NCBI GenBank assembly: GCA_028583605.1
Contig: CM053329.1
Span: forward strand, 34,310,992 to 34,374,991
Reading direction: 5' to 3'
Source of the DNA: Dastarcus helophoroides
Taxonomy: Eukaryota; Arthropoda; Insecta; Coleoptera; Bothrideridae
Length of the DNA stretch: 64,000 nucleotides
The notes under the pieces were generated by a model, which ran no database searches, was not told the DNA's origin, and worked only from the letters and a program-made list of their open reading frames with translations. Shown in pieces: positions 21,987 to 34,239 of this stretch; the first letter of the stretch is position 1, and each line of letters opens with the position of its first letter. The translations under genes were made by a program, and so were the position numbers.

Positions 21987-22221
21987 ATTGAAATACAAAT
22001 CTTGTTCCCTGAAACCAAGGTAGATTAAAAAACACAACAAATGTTGCTCTAACGCGTTTCGATAACCAAACTATCATCTTTAGAGAAATAGTATCTCTCT
22101 GAAGATAATAGCTTGGTTATCGAAACGCGTTAAAGCAACCTTTGTTGTGTTTTTTAATCTTTCATAGTTTCGTGGGACAAGATTTGTATTTCAATTTTTG
22201 AAAATAACCAAGGACCAGTCC
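21987..22221. mobile_element. Foldback element copy 5 (most complete)
   Basis: A near-continuous palindrome: TTGAAATACAAATCTTGTTC, CCTGAAACCAAGGTAGATT, AAAAAACACAACAAATGTTG, CTCTAACGCGTTTCGATAAC, core near 22077-22105 (ATCTTTAGAGAAATAGTATC then TCTCTGAAGATAATAG), then the mirror arm GGTTATCGAAACGCGTTAAA to CAATTTTTGAAAATAACC and AAGGACCAGTCC. Only the outermost ~35 bp of the left arm is missing. Confidence 0.95.
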
Positions 22222-23660
22222 AAAATATGACATTTCAACATTTTAGCAAAAAAAGGGACGTACTTTTGCAGCAGATAGCATTAGTTTATTTTTGTTAACG
22301 CTAGAGTTATCCATATACTATAAAATTCTAATACATTTTTACTACAATTTTAGAGATTTTTCTCTACTTAATTATTGATATTTGTATGGAAAGTGAACTT
22401 TTTTCTACCTAATTATTGATATTTGTTTGGACTGTTTTTAGTTTAAAGTTGAAAATTGTACTTCAGATGTTTTGGGTCATATTTCGAACTTTTTTTAATA
22501 TATTTCAATTTTTTCTCTTAAAATTTGATTTGTTTTGAAAATTTTTAATTTAAATCTGAAGTTTTTAGTTTTGGCTGCCACTGGTTTTTTGGCTCAAAAA
22601 AAACTTTGCATGGTCTCTCAATTTTTTTTCAAATTTTCGTCGTAAATTGTAAAACTTGACTTTTTTTCTATTCATGTTTTATTGGCTTTTTCTTCGCCAG
22701 TTGACTTTTTTTGTAAAAGTTTTCAAATTATTTCATTTATAATGAGAAATTAAAATTTTGGCCGATAATTTGGAGATTTTATTTTTCGAAGACTTTGTCT
22801 AATACGTAGTGTGTTCATGTAAATATTCCACAGCTTCCTTACAAGTCAAAAAACTGTTTCACAATATTATTTAAAATTTTGAGAAAAATTTGAAATTTGG
22901 AAATAACTCCAAGTTTTTAATTAACCTTTTATTTTTTTAACAAAGGTCTTGATAACTCATGAATATGCATCTCATACCTGATTTATTACCAGTTAAATAC
23001 CTGAGCTGAAAACGTGTATTGTTCGAAGATTGATGAATATTAGTATGTGGTTTCCGGATAACATTAACCAGTTAATTGCTTTAAAATAGTAATTTACAGC
23101 CATAGAAAAATTCTATGTTTACAGCTATATCGGAAATGCATAAATCAGAATACTTTTTTTAATTGTTCAGAAACAATTTATTGTTAATTGTGTTCGTACA
23201 CCATGACTACATATCAATAATTTCAGACCTCTAAATAGATTCAGCGAAATAAAAAAATATGAAATGATACACAGTCCAATCATTTCATTCTTTACAACTT
23301 CTTTACGATGCGGTATTTCCTGCATTCATTTTGTTTGGAAGAAGGCACGAGCGCAGGAAAAAGCGTAACTAATCGAATACACTTTAATCACCTCTTTATT
23401 GCTGATTAATTTTTGGGCAACCGAATTACACCATATAGAAAAAAACATACCAGCAATAACCCCATATTTTTCTTTTTCGTTCAGTGCATCAGACAAAAAC
23501 ACTAAAAATATTAAGTATTTTATACATTAGGCACAGCAATTAAAAGATACAAAAAAACAAATTTTAAAGTAATTCTCAAAAGGCTGTATTCAAAAATAAA
23601 TGTTCATAGAAAAGCTTGAAGCACCAAATTTCTACCTTCCGGATTTTTTTAGCGTCAGGA
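22222..23660. other. Mixed T-rich and unique DNA
   Basis: TTTCGA-type words dominate to about 22950; after that the sequence is non-repetitive. No gene, element terminus or RNA is supported. Confidence 0.5.
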
Positions 23661-23664
23661 GTTT

Positions 23665-23800
23665 CCTATTAGTTATAAGAAAACCATCACCAACAATTTT
23701 TCCACATTTTTGCTAACATTTAAATTCAAGAACCTCAATATTTATTTTCCAGTGAACTCATCCTAAAACTCTTCTAAATAATTTAATTATCTGTGTAACA
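23665..23800 (+). repeat. Dispersed repeat family K, left part
   Basis: AGAAAACCATCACCAACAAT and TTTTCCAGTGAACTCATC match the family seen at 43290, 43745 and (inverted) 51860. The rest of this copy lies beyond the LTR fragment, at 24180. Confidence 0.5.
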
Positions 23801-23870
23801 AAGATGATAAAGATGTTGAATTGAAGTTGCAACGAAAAGGAATTGATTGAATAATTTTGTTACATTTGGG

Positions 23871-24139
23871 GCCCCACGTTGGGCGCCAAATGTAAGAAGG
23901 ATTTAGATTTTTTTGCACTTAGCAAAGAATCTTGGTTTTTCGTAAGATTTCACGTGCAGCATCCACCAGTAAACCTTTATTGTTAAGGATGAATATAGTA
24001 AAATACAAAATAGAAAACTTGTAACGTCTGGGACATACAGTTGTGGATTAACAAAATTATTATTTATGACTTTTCTCAGTGCAACTCAAGTTACCTCTCA
24101 ACAAAGTTGCTGGGACCTGGGACTACCACATGCATTACA
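23871..24139 (-). mobile_element. LTR with adjacent primer-binding site
   Basis: On the minus strand an LTR of 249 bp runs from TGTAATGCATG (24139) to ..CTTCTTACA (23891), with TGTAA/TTACA ends and an AATAAAGG signal inside. Two bases further on is TGGCGCCCAACGTGGGGC (23888-23871), the classic form of a tRNA primer-binding site of LTR retrotransposons. So this is the 5' LTR and the start of the leader of a minus-strand element whose body is gone. It is unrelated in sequence to LTRs A-C and appears to sit inside a family K repeat. Confidence 0.75.
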
Positions 24140-24179
24140 TCTGTAATTTGACTGATTTCCTAGCCAGCTAAGACGCTTT

Positions 24180-24540
24180 TTGCTGACAAAACAAAAAAGT
24201 TATTTTTGACTTTGGTGATCAATAACTCAGGAACAATCATCTTACAGGATTCGAGGAAATTAAATTTGACAGAGGTTTATCTTGGGATTATTGGAAACCG
24301 TTTTTGAAGTCCGTTGATCTCTTTAAATGTGAGTAATAATTAGGAAAAATGTTTAGCTAATTTCTTAAAATTATTTAAGAAATGCTGGCGCTAAAAAAAT
24401 TGTTAACCCAACACCTGAAAACTGAGAATGAGATTTGGTTTGTTTTTTTTCTCTATGACCATTTCTTTTTCACTTCCAGTCCTTTGAAAATCATCGGATT
24501 TTGTATGTCCTTAGTTAATGTGCCTTGGATTCGAAAAATA
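24180..24540 (+). repeat. Dispersed repeat family K, right part
   Basis: AAAACAAAAAAGTTATTTTT then GACTTTGGTGATCAATAACT, and further on TGGTTTGTTTTTTTTCTCTA TGACC-like sequence, match 31885-32130, 40440-40560 and 43745-44090. Confidence 0.55.
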
Positions 24541-25560
24541 TTTTGTAAGCGAGACGTCTTTACGTGTACGAACATAAATTATGGATCAATTAACTAGAGA
24601 AAATATTCTAGAAACGTTGCAACAGAATTCAGAAGTTATTCAATCATTTTTGTTTACGAATCATTACTACTTACAACAACTGAACATCCTACATGCTGCC
24701 GCTTAATCTTTCCTTAGAATAAGAATGCAAGATGCATTATGCGATTAGATTGCGGCATCAAAGCAAAGACTTTGACTTAATTACACTTAATGCACGGTTT
24801 GGTAACGAGCAAAATTCTCACGATCACAAAAAAAATGTTGGGCCGGAAAATATTCCTTCTTTTCAATGTGTAAACAGACCACATTAATCCGACCATTCGC
24901 ATTATTATATAAAATTCTCACAAATTTTAATGCATACATTTTGAAATATTGCACCTGACGAAGCCTTATTATTACATAAAACTGGTAAATCTCGTTAGCT
25001 AACGACGAAGCCATAGAACGTGGCCTCATATGCAAAATTTATGTATCGAATTACGTCCACTTTTACGCATATGTAAAGATTGTTATCAATATTACAATTT
25101 AGAGTATTTTAATTGAAATACCTCAACAAATATACAACGAGCAAAGGCCAGAATTTCCACTTTTTTGTTTACGCTGTTACGCTTAATTGGGGTAATTGCA
25201 CAATTAGTTAGTATGATATTGGGCTTAAAGTGTGGTTCTCATCAGCCACCAAAGCTAAAACTCGAGAATATCCTAGGTATAAATTTGTTTCAATACGAGA
25301 CTGACCAAAGTTTCGGTTTTGGGCAAAAAAACTTCGGCTTCAGCCAAATATCAGAAGAAACTTCGTCCAAGCCGAAACACAATTCAAATTTTAAGAAAAA
25401 CTAGAAAAATGTACAAAACAAACTTGAGATTTAACACGAAACTTGGATTTTAAAGTTTTAATTTTAGAAGAAAGTATAATTTTCTAGATTAAACTTGGAA
25501 ATTTGAAAATTATATCAAAAATAGGGAAAACTCGAAATCTGTATTTATAAAATTGAAGCC
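24541..25560. other. Mostly unique DNA with one short dispersed motif
   Basis: Around 25305-25375 the words TTTCGGTTTTGGGC and CTTCGGCTTCAGCC recur. They are related to TTTCGG/GGCCGAAA-rich stretches at 31760-31860 and 40330-40420. No gene is supported. Confidence 0.45.
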
Positions 25561-25590
25561 TCTAAATGTCTCTTTGTGCATCTGTTTGGC

Positions 25591-25606
25591 TGTCTGTCTG
25601 TCTGTC
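25591..25606. repeat. Short (TGTC)n microsatellite
   Basis: Four uninterrupted TGTC units. The following text (CTAATCCCGGAAACCGCTTA) resembles sequence that often accompanies this microsatellite in insect repeats. Confidence 0.8.
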
Positions 25607-25619
25607 GGTTGATTTTTTG

Positions 25620-26956
25620 TCCATGCTAATCCCGGAAACCGCTTAATCCATTAAAATGAAATTTTTACTGAAATGTAGAGTAGTTCTAGGGGTACCTTTT
25701 AGGCTATTTTTATTTCACTAAAACTTCTAGCTTCTAAAAATAACTAAGCTAACAATTTTATTTGAAATTATAATACAGAAAATTTAAAAAAGAAACAAAT
25801 CAGCAATCTTTGTGGCTGATATAATATTGCGTACCACCTACAATTCTATCGCGTAATAGAGTGCGAACCTTTGAATCTATTATACCCTTAAAATCAAATG
25901 AAAAATTATATTATTTTGAAATATGACGTTATTGGATCATGCGCAGATAAAGCAGCGGATGTCAGTAAAAATAGTCTCAAATTGTCCGGTTTAACATTTA
26001 GGTTCTTGTGATTAACAGTCCAAAGACTTAATTGATTCATTAAAAAGTCCAAAAAGAAATATTAATGTGACATTAAAAAACTGAGTATTACAATTAAATT
26101 TCGAAAAAGAGACTGATATATATTTTGAATTCAAATTAGAAATGTCGAAAAAAAATCGAAGCTTTAAAATAAGGGTTGAAATTTTAAAAAGCAAATCTAA
26201 ATTTCCATAAATTTAAGGCTACATTTCTGAGAAAAAAATAAAAAAATTCAAATTAAAACCCAAGATTTTAAAAAGAACCTTAACATTTTAAAAACACTCC
26301 TATTTTATGTAACTAATGAAATTGACCTTTTCATTTTTGCATATTCCCTTATATTTCTCTTTTTATATATTGTTTCTTTTCTTTGTTCCTAAAGAAGCTC
26401 CCTACGATGGTGGAAGAAACGTCGAACACTTTTAGTAGTTCTTTGACACGGTGCATTCCCGGAAGAAGTATATCATGTACTGACTCTTGCCGTGGAAGTC
26501 TTCGTTATCACAATAAAATATTCTTAAAATTCTAAGTTCGTTATAAAATTTTCGACTTTAAGGTGAATTACTTTTCTATAAATTTTCTTTCAATTTTTGT
26601 CACATGTCCCTAAGAGTGTTATCTAAAAATCTGCAAAATTAAAAAACCCGCGTCGGTGCCTAAGTTGAGACATTTAATGTGAAACTTACGACTCTTAACA
26701 TGTAAGATATGGGAGATGAAATATTTGAATTTATTGCGACCAAACTTTTCTACGGATTTCGATCAAAAAACTAAAGTATTATAAAGGGAGATGTGGCAAA
26801 TGAAATAGTAAAATATGAGGATCTTTGACGGTACAGTTTTTACCTAATCGCAATCTGAAATTATACATCTCACATAATTTTGATGCTTCATTCCGCATGT
26901 TCGGGAAACATCTTGAAGTAATTGGCAATATAATACTTTCACTACTCCTTCTAGAT
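25620..26956. other. AT-rich DNA, no supported gene
   Basis: A somewhat GC-richer patch lies at 26395-26510 (GCTCCCTACGATGGTGGAAG onward) and can be read for about 40 codons in one frame, but I do not recognise it. The rest is A/T-rich filler. Confidence 0.4.
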
Positions 26957-27252
26957 CAGAGTTTTTTGGCCTGCGGACCGATCAAATTTGTAACAAAATT
27001 TCATGGACCAGTGTTTTTTTTTTAATATTTCCAAACGTTCGCAATTTGTCTTCAGTGCCTTACTTATCATAAATTACGTAAATTTAAGCTTGGTTATTAG
27101 TACCTTTATTTTGTAATGTTATAAATTAAAATTTTATTTATTTATCCTGGATATTTCCTTAAACCGCAGATAGATAAAAATTCTTCGCGGAATAGTCAAA
27201 AGTTCTTGGCGGGCCGGCATCAGTCCGTAGGACCAGTGGTTGAGAAATCCTG
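26957..27252. mobile_element. Probable non-autonomous hAT-type element (296 bp)
   Basis: The left end CAGAGTTTTTTGGCCTGCGG and the inverted right end CAGGATTTCTCAACCACTGG agree at about 9 of the first 15 positions. GGCCTGCGGACCG and GCGGGCCGGC near the ends are typical of hAT subterminal DNA. The 8-bp flanks TTCTAGAT and TTAGAGCT agree at 5 of 8. It is an old copy without coding capacity. Confidence 0.5.
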
Positions 27253-27824
27253 TTAGAGCTTTGGCTAAAGCTCCATCGCGAAAATCTGTCGCATAAGCAG
27301 TGCATTGCTGTCGTTTCAAATAATCTTTTACAAAACTACTTGGTGATTTGTATTATTGTATCCACGCGGACAGTCTATGCTAAAAAACTAGTGGTGGTGA
27401 CAGTTTGAGCTTACGTCTCCGTATGAGCAGCGCAGATCTAATGTTCTAAAAACGTTTAGCTACGATTACTGCCAGAAAAGTACCTCAATCTCGAAATTTT
27501 CGATTTTAAACCAGTGGCGTAGAGCTAGCAAAGCACTGTGCAGTGCCCTTGAACCCAAAGCTTGAGGAGAAGGGGTGGTACCCTGACCTACAAACCGCAA
27601 ATTGATTACGCGAAAATTATTCCCACCTCGAACATAACATGACTTTCCTTTAGGTGTCTTCCAGTTTCAAAAATTCGAGAAACGCCTGGAAATTGTAGGA
27701 TTTTTTATGTAGACTTACAAAAAACTGCAAGTTTTCATTTTTTTTAATTCAATTTAAAATTGGAAATATCACCATTGTGTTGTGTTTCTTAAATTTTGAT
27801 CTAAATTGCATTAGATTTTTGAAC
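27253..27824. other. Spacer with an isolated element-like terminus
   Basis: CCAGTGGCGTAGAGCTAGC at about 27512 resembles one end of a DNA transposon, but no matching second end was found. No gene. Confidence 0.4.
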
Positions 27825-28212
27825 ATGTAATTCAGTATTAACATTTAATTTCTATATAAAACGTTTCAGTTTTTCTCGAAATTGGACGCTATTATTTTAT
27901 TTTAAAATGGGAGATGCTTACAGGAATTAATAGGATTGATCCCCGAAGGGCAAGATTTTTGAGGCGTACAAGACAGTCGTCGAAGGCAGAAACTTCGTGT
28001 GTGGTCCATCTTGACACAGTGGGGTCTACGGAGGCTTTTTTTTTCTATGGAACTTCTAAGCCATAGATCTCGTTACCGAACGAAATTTTCCCCAAAAATT
28101 ACCACCTATCCTTGTTTAAGAAGGCGGTTCATCGCCATCAATCCTTGTTTCCGCATCCTACTCGCGGTTCTCTGAAGGCATAATATGCTTTCCGAGTGAA
28201 TTGAACATAAAA
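27825..28212 (+). mobile_element. 3' fragment of non-LTR retrotransposon R
   Basis: From ATGGGAGATGC (27907) to CCGCATCCTACTCGCG it matches the last part of the ORF and 3' UTR of the copy at 13829, in the opposite orientation. The 5' portion 27825-27906 (AGTATTAACATTTAATTTCT, then TTTTTCTCGAAATTGG) is not in copy 1 but is present at the same place in the copy at 34240, so both descend from one variant source. Frameshifts abound. Confidence 0.85.
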
Positions 28213-28817
28213 AAAATAATAAATTATGAAAATGTACACTTCATTTTTGAAATTTTTATTTTTTTCCCCAAAAATGCCAGCTTTAAAATCCAAGATTTCG
28301 ATTTTAGCAAGGCATTATGACCTTCTTCTAGAAATTCGTTGTCCAAATTTGAATATTTACAATTTCACGTTAAAATATTTTTTTAAATTTGCTAAATTTG
28401 AAATTTTGAGGGGATATTCTTTTTTACATAACTTTTATTTTAAGAGTGTACCTGGATTTATTCTTTGGTGATTAATTGTTTCCTCAAAGTTTTAAGGTTA
28501 AACTCGATATTTCGAAAGTTGTCTTCAACTTTCTCGAATTTATATTATAGCTTTAAATTTTTTTCAAATATTTCCAATTGCCAAAATTCTGAGTCTTCTT
28601 TAAACATCTTCTTTGTAATTTGTTTTCTTTTGTCGAAATTATGAATTTTTTCTCCACGTTCCAACTTTAAACTTTTAAAAAGTCAGAAGGTGGAGAAAAA
28701 CAGTATAAACTCGCAAATTCCAGAAACTGTTTTATTAATCTACCATTTATCTTTTACATTGACTCACTGGCTGAACAAAAAGCCTATCGAGAAGAATTTT
28801 CACTAAAAGGAAAATAC
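28213..28817. other. AT-rich spacer
   Basis: TTTCGAA-type words; the Phe-rich frame at 28226-28471 has no protein features. Confidence 0.5.
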
Positions 28818-29075
28818 AATGGGCGGTAAATTCTTTTAAGTCCTACAGATCACCAGGCGAAGGCGGAATCTTCTCAGCCCTGACGCAAGAGGGCCTCACG
28901 GAGCTATAACTCCACTAACTCAACTGTTTAAAACTAGTTATTGCCTGGGGTACATTCCTCAAACCTGGAGGGAAGTTAATATGGTTTTCATTTCAAAGGC
29001 TGGAAGGCGATCAAACTCCCAGCCTAAATCTTATAGACCTATTAGCCTAACATTCCTTCTCAAAACAATGGAGAT
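28818..29075 (+). pseudogene. Second reverse transcriptase fragment (R1/jockey-like)
   Basis: This is an N-terminal RT segment of a different non-LTR family. It reads in shifting frames WAVNSFKSYRSPGEGG, SALTQEGL, then YIPQTWREVNMVFISKAG and SYRPISLTFLLKTME. The order NSFK.YKSPG.DGI, ..P..WR...V.IPKAG, YRPISLTSFLLKTMER is standard, from memory, for R1/jockey-type elements. Both ends are broken. The right end runs straight into the CCCTGTAT repeat at GATATTTATCTTGTCACA, which suggests a microhomology junction. Confidence 0.75.
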
Positions 29076-29082
29076 ATTTATC

Positions 29083-29240
29083 TTGTCACATTACGAAAAA
29101 ATCAACAAAAAACTATCATTTCAATTTTATCTTTGACACCCTGTATCTCGGAAACGAAACTTCTCCCTACATAATTTTGGAAAAAGAATCCACTGTCAAA
29201 ATTTTTTAACCTAACTTCGCGACACCCTGTCTAAAGTCAA
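29083..29240 (+). repeat. Dispersed repeat with ACACCCTGTATCTCGGAAAC, copy 1
   Basis: TTTATCTTGTCACATTACGA, CACCCTGTATCTCGGAAACG, and TTTTTTAACCTAACTTCGCG ACACCCTGT are shared with 35690-35885. This marks the left edge of the segmental duplication. Confidence 0.75.
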
Positions 29241-30000
29241 AACATGTTTCAAAAAAAATCGTCATTTTTAAAAAGTCAAAATTTTAAAGAAAAGCCCAAA
29301 TTTTGAAAAGAGCCGACTTTAAAAAAACAGTCAATATTTTAAAAATCGAATCTTCAAAAATTTCCAATTTTTAAAAAGAACTGAAATGTTTTGAAAAAAT
29401 CGAATTTAAGAATAGTCGGATTTGCAAAAAAAAGGGTAAAATTTCTAATCAAAATTTTAAAAAGGGTATACATTTTCAATAAAAGGATGGTATTTTAAAA
29501 AAGGACAAACTTTTCAAAAATAAGATCGGAAATGAGAAAAAACGTCACAAATTTTTCAAAAAATTCAAAACTTCGAGATAAACACGATATATTTAACAAA
29601 ATTTGAAACATTACAATGGAAACTTTCAAAAATCTTGATATTTCTCAAAAAGAACATTTTTAATAGACAGAAATGATCAAAAAAAGTTATCAAAAAAATC
29701 AAAATATATTATACAAAAAAACAGAATTTAAAAGTAACTGGAATTTTTAAAAAAGTCAAAACTTAAAAAAAAAATCAGAATTTTCAAAATTAGGTCAATA
29801 TTTCAAGAAATTGAAATTTTGTTGTCAGATGTTGTCAATTTTGTAAGTTAGATGAAGAAATGTGGACATTTTAAAGGAGTAAATATTTTTAAATGTCAAA
29901 TTTCAAAACAATTCAAAATTTTCAATAAAATTCAAATTCTTCAAAAAAATACGATTGGTTAATTCTTTCTCTTCTTTCACACAGACGCGGGTATCTGCTA
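29241..30000. repeat. A-rich tract (AAAAGTCAAAATTTT type)
   Basis: The complementary orientation of the TTTCGAA-type tract: words such as AAAAAGTCAAAATTTTAAA dominate this strand. It is not coding. Confidence 0.7.
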
Positions 30001-32520
30001 GTTTTTCTAAAAGTTTCAACTCTCATCTAGTAAACTAGACTTTTATGTAGAAGATTAAAAAAAATCGACTTATTTCTAAAAAAAATTACTTTTTCGAAAA
30101 TTGGATTTTTTCAAAATTTGTGACATTTTGGAAAACTTTAATCAGAATTTAAAGTGCTTTCAAAATTTCGACTTTTTTGTGAAAACTTTGCCATTTTTAA
30201 GTGTTTTAAAAATGTTGCCAACTTTCTCGAAACTTCGAATTTTTCTAATTCTGATTCTTTGAAAAATTCGCCCCTTCCTAAAAATGTTATTTTTATTTTT
30301 TCGAGAATCTGACTTTTTAAACTTCGAATATGGGAAATCTTCAGAAAGATACTGTATCTCTCTGAAGATACTGTATCTCTCTGAAGATAGAAATTAGAGG
30401 CTTTAGAGCAACCTTTGTTGTATTTTTTAATATTTCTTGGTTTCAGGGGACATGATTTGTTTTTTAATTTTTAAAGATAACCGAGGACCAGTCCGTTCCA
30501 CCAAAAAACAAATTTTAAATGCCTAAAAAAATATTCCTCACGATTTCAAGTTAAACATTGGAAGTGCCAAATTAAAGCCAAAATTTCGAGTTTAAGACTT
30601 AAATGTTTGGAAGTTTATACAAAAAAAAAATTGGATAAATTCATGAGGAGACACCTTCATCAGCGACGTCAGCTTTCAATACAATCGCGTGTTTTATCCA
30701 TTGCATACATTTTAAGTAGTTTTTAATGCATATTTTTACCACTTTAGAGGCTGACATTTGAAAAATTCTTTGTTAGTGCTTAGCTGCGTATTGTGGAAAA
30801 CGCCTACGTGTTAATGCTACGTTTAACACGATATTATGATAAATCAGATAAACTTAAAATTTTGATAAAATTACGATTTTTTGTTTAGAAGTTTCTAAAA
30901 AAGGAAAATTTTAAGGATAACGGTCAAAATTTTCGTTCAAACCTTAAAATTTCTTCAAAAAATCGAAGTTTTAAGAACATTTTTGCTTAGTTTCTTTTTA
31001 TACTTTGATATCGTTTTAAAAATGCCAAAAAGAGTGAATATTTTAAAATGTCAAATTTCAAAACAATTCAAAATTTTCAATAAAATTCGAATTCTTCAAA
31101 CAAAGATAATTGGTTAATTCTTTCTCTTCTTTCAAACAGGCGCAGGTATCTGCTAGTTCTGCTTATAAATTTTAAGTTGAAATTTAAAATTTGTATTTCG
31201 CATCTGGAAAAAAATTGAATTAATTATTAGTTTAACCTCGTGATGTTTCTTTTTTTTTAGTTTTTCTGCAATGAAGGTCTTAAAGAAAATCTAGGATATA
31301 ACCATAGGATGGGTTAAAGTTCAATATGTCCGTCGAAAACTGAATTTTAAAAAAAAAAAGTTGAAGCCTTAAAAACATTTTTCTTTAATTTATTTTTTCA
31401 AAAATTTGAGATCGTTTTAAAAACTCTAATGGTTTTTCCAGTTTCTAAAATATTGGTATTTCAAACCTAGGATGTGTTCCCTTTTTTTCGCCATTTAAAT
31501 GTGAATTTCCAAATTTTTTTTTTGAAATTTAAGGTTTAAACTCTTAAAAAATTTTAAGAATTCGAATTTAAACTTAAAGTAACTAATTTAGTCGTAAACG
31601 TAAATAGCAGTTAAAGCAGTAGTTAAACACTAGAGCGCTGTGGCTTATAATCAAGTCCATAAAAGGTTACTTTGCCACATCGATATGGTAGTTAAACATT
31701 TAAATTGTTGCTGCTTCTTGCTGTTTTGCTTTAATTGTACCTGTATAGTGCACAATTTTCATAAGTTTCGGTTTCGAATTCGTCTTCGGCCTAAATCAGA
31801 TTAAAATCCGAAATTTGCTTTCGTTTTCGGTCAAAAATCTAGTTTTGGTGAGTCTAGGTTTTAGATCTTGAGTTCATTAGAGCCATAGGCTGCATTAATT
31901 TTTTTCCAACGATTCCATTAGAAAGCTATTCTAGATAATTTAATGTTCTTCTATTGAAGTGGTCTCCGAGCCTTGCGAGATGATTTTTCACTGAATTATC
32001 GTCGTTCAAAACAAAAAAAAGTCATTTTTGACTTTGGTATAGTAATCAACAACTTGGAAAATAGTTACCGCTAAGAAAACCCGAAGGGTTTTGAAAACTG
32101 AAAAATATTCTTTACAAGTTCTAGTTTTTGTTTAAAATAAAATAATATGTGAGCAAATTCACTCATTCATTTTTTTATATTGAAAATGTCTTTTTACTAG
32201 CAATTTATATTTTCTTTATTAAAATTATTATTATTAAATTTAAATTCTTAATTTCAAGGAAAAAGTAAAAAATTCAACTTTACCCTAAATTCGAAAATTG
32301 AATATTCACAATCGAAATTTTGAGAAAAAAACCAAATGTTTGGATGCTGCATCGAATTTTGAGACAAATAGTTAAATTTTTCTAGGAAAGTCAAAATTTT
32401 GATAAAATGTAGGAATTTAGAGAGAAGAGTCGAAATTTCTAAACGAAAGTCCCATTTTTGATTAAAAAGTTGAAGTTTGTTCAAAACTTCAACTTTTTAT
32501 TCAAAAATTAATTTAATAAA
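30001..32520 (+). repeat. Segmental duplication, copy 1
   Basis: Long collinear matches to 36236-40470 and 43745-44830. Examples are AAGTTTCAACTCTCATCTAG at 30013 (36246), TGTTGCCAACTTTCTCGAAA at about 30210 (repeated in the array at 36350), ATTCCTCACGATTTCAAGTT at 30532 (39632), TTAATTATTAGTTTAACCTC at about 31222 (39756), and CTCCGAGCCTTGCGAGATGA at about 31965 (43897). No gene lies within. The stretch 31885-32130 is a family K repeat. Confidence 0.8.
30339..30505 (+). mobile_element. Foldback element copy 6 (right arm)
   Basis: TCAGAAAGATACTGTATCTC is partly doubled; then CTTTAGAGCAACCTTTGTTG, CTTGGTTTCAGGGGACATG, and AACCGAGGACCAGTCCGTTC CACC. The variant GACATGATTTG is shared with the copy at 39168, consistent with the segmental duplication. 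Confidence 0.9.
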
Positions 32521-34239
32521 GAACATCAATCTGTAGCGTATTTGTATCGTAAAAACTGTCAAACATGTTACTCTTTTTGAAACTATTCTAAAAATTAGAT
32601 AACTGTGTAGCTACTGTCGCGATTTATAAAAGACTTTTTTTGTATTCCTGAAAGTTGAATAATTTGTGTTCCCTCATTTATTATACATACATCGTGTATG
32701 CATTTAAAAGGTTAAAAACCGATCTTTTTATACACGATAATCTTACGCCTTGTACTTCTTACGTAAGATATCATCGTGTTAAAAATTTAAAAGAAGTTTG
32801 TCGAAATGGTTTCATTCACCTTTCAGTTCTCTGTCTAACGTTGCGTAAAATCGGAACACTCAGATTCGTCTTAATAAATCCTTAATTCAAAACTCTACTA
32901 ACTCTACGGCTTATTTTACAAAACAGATTTTTAAGAATGATATTTAGATTAAGTCGTACCTAATACGAATTCGTAACAGACTGAATGGGGCAAATCAAGT
33001 TGTGTAACTTCTTGGAACAGCTTTTGCTCGAAATAAAAATGAAAAATGCTAGGCCATTGTTCTTTATTTTCGTGATTTATTCGAACAATGTGGCCAACTG
33101 ATGATAAATTGCTGTAGCCTTGAAAAAACTTCTTATAAGAGTTTTATTTAGGAATTAATAAGTTATTTTGACATCTCGAGCAGAAGACCGAGGATGAATT
33201 TTTCAATTTTCTTTAAATAAGCACATTATTAATTAACGGTGAACTGATACATAATTAATTATTCGGCGCAAGAAGGGGGCTTTAGATCACTAGAGCGTCT
33301 CCTTTAATTTAATTTTAATAAATTATGGAAAATTATCAGTTGTCTGAATAATTTATCTTCATCAGCAATCATAACTAATTAACCACGTTAAAATCATTAT
33401 CAACGAGTAATAATGAATAGAAATGTAATGTTAACATGACAGGGGTCATCCCACACTTAAAATTCGAACGTTTCTCCGCGTTTATGCGAATGATGGGACT
33501 TTTTTCTTTCGCATCGTAAACGTATTGGAAAGTCGGTTAGTTTTGATTCTGATAATAGTAATTATGTTAAAGCTTCCCACTCAACTTTTCTCTTTTTTCA
33601 ACGTTTACTTTCAAATAATATATCACATGCAATGAAAAGGAAATTTTATTGAATCGGAATTTTTGCATATTATTATGTGTAAGTACGTACGTAGTTTCAG
33701 GTTCGATGAATCCGCTGACTCTTAAATTTAATATTCTTTTATCGGTTCGTATTACAATAAAATATGTCGCGATTGAAAGAAATTTCTCCATGACTGGTTT
33801 TGTGTTTGAATTGTTCCACCAAAAATCACTGATATCGTATAAATGCCACAATGTATGCTTCAAAAATTGATAACATTGATTACCAAATTTTCAATAATAG
33901 TATGTAGTCACTTGCATTTATTCCCAAAAAAACAAAAAAAAACGATATTTGAGCTACACTGAAAGATTTAAATTGTTTAATTATTTTCACAAAAAATATA
34001 GCAATAGGAAAGCGTAGCTGCCCAAAAGTGGAAAAAAATGTAAAGCTCAAGTATTTCTGGTCATTTCCACGTGTTTCTTAAAGGTTTTAATCCTAACTGA
34101 TGAATTCTTACTTCGTTTCGAAACTTCTTACCACGATAATATACAATTTTTAATTGAATTCAATAAGCTTAGAAGTTGTCAAACCCAAAACTGTTTTTTT
34201 TTGGGGGGGGGGAGGTTTAAGATTAAGCTCGAAATCTCT
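32521..34239. other. Least repetitive stretch of the window
   Basis: Mostly unique AT-rich DNA. A cluster of ATTAATTA/TAATTA words lies at about 33227-33382. Frames at 32655-32885 and on both strands of 33567-33870 lack any recognisable motif. They could be chance, and no splice-supported gene model could be built. Confidence 0.5.

Noticed and set aside
26395..26510. Gene fragment in a GC-richer patch
   Set aside because: About 40 open codons but no motif I can identify and no second supporting block; left unassigned.
33567..33870. Two opposing frames of 98 and 73 codons
   Set aside because: They overlap on opposite strands, have no motif, and no splice or promoter evidence supports either.
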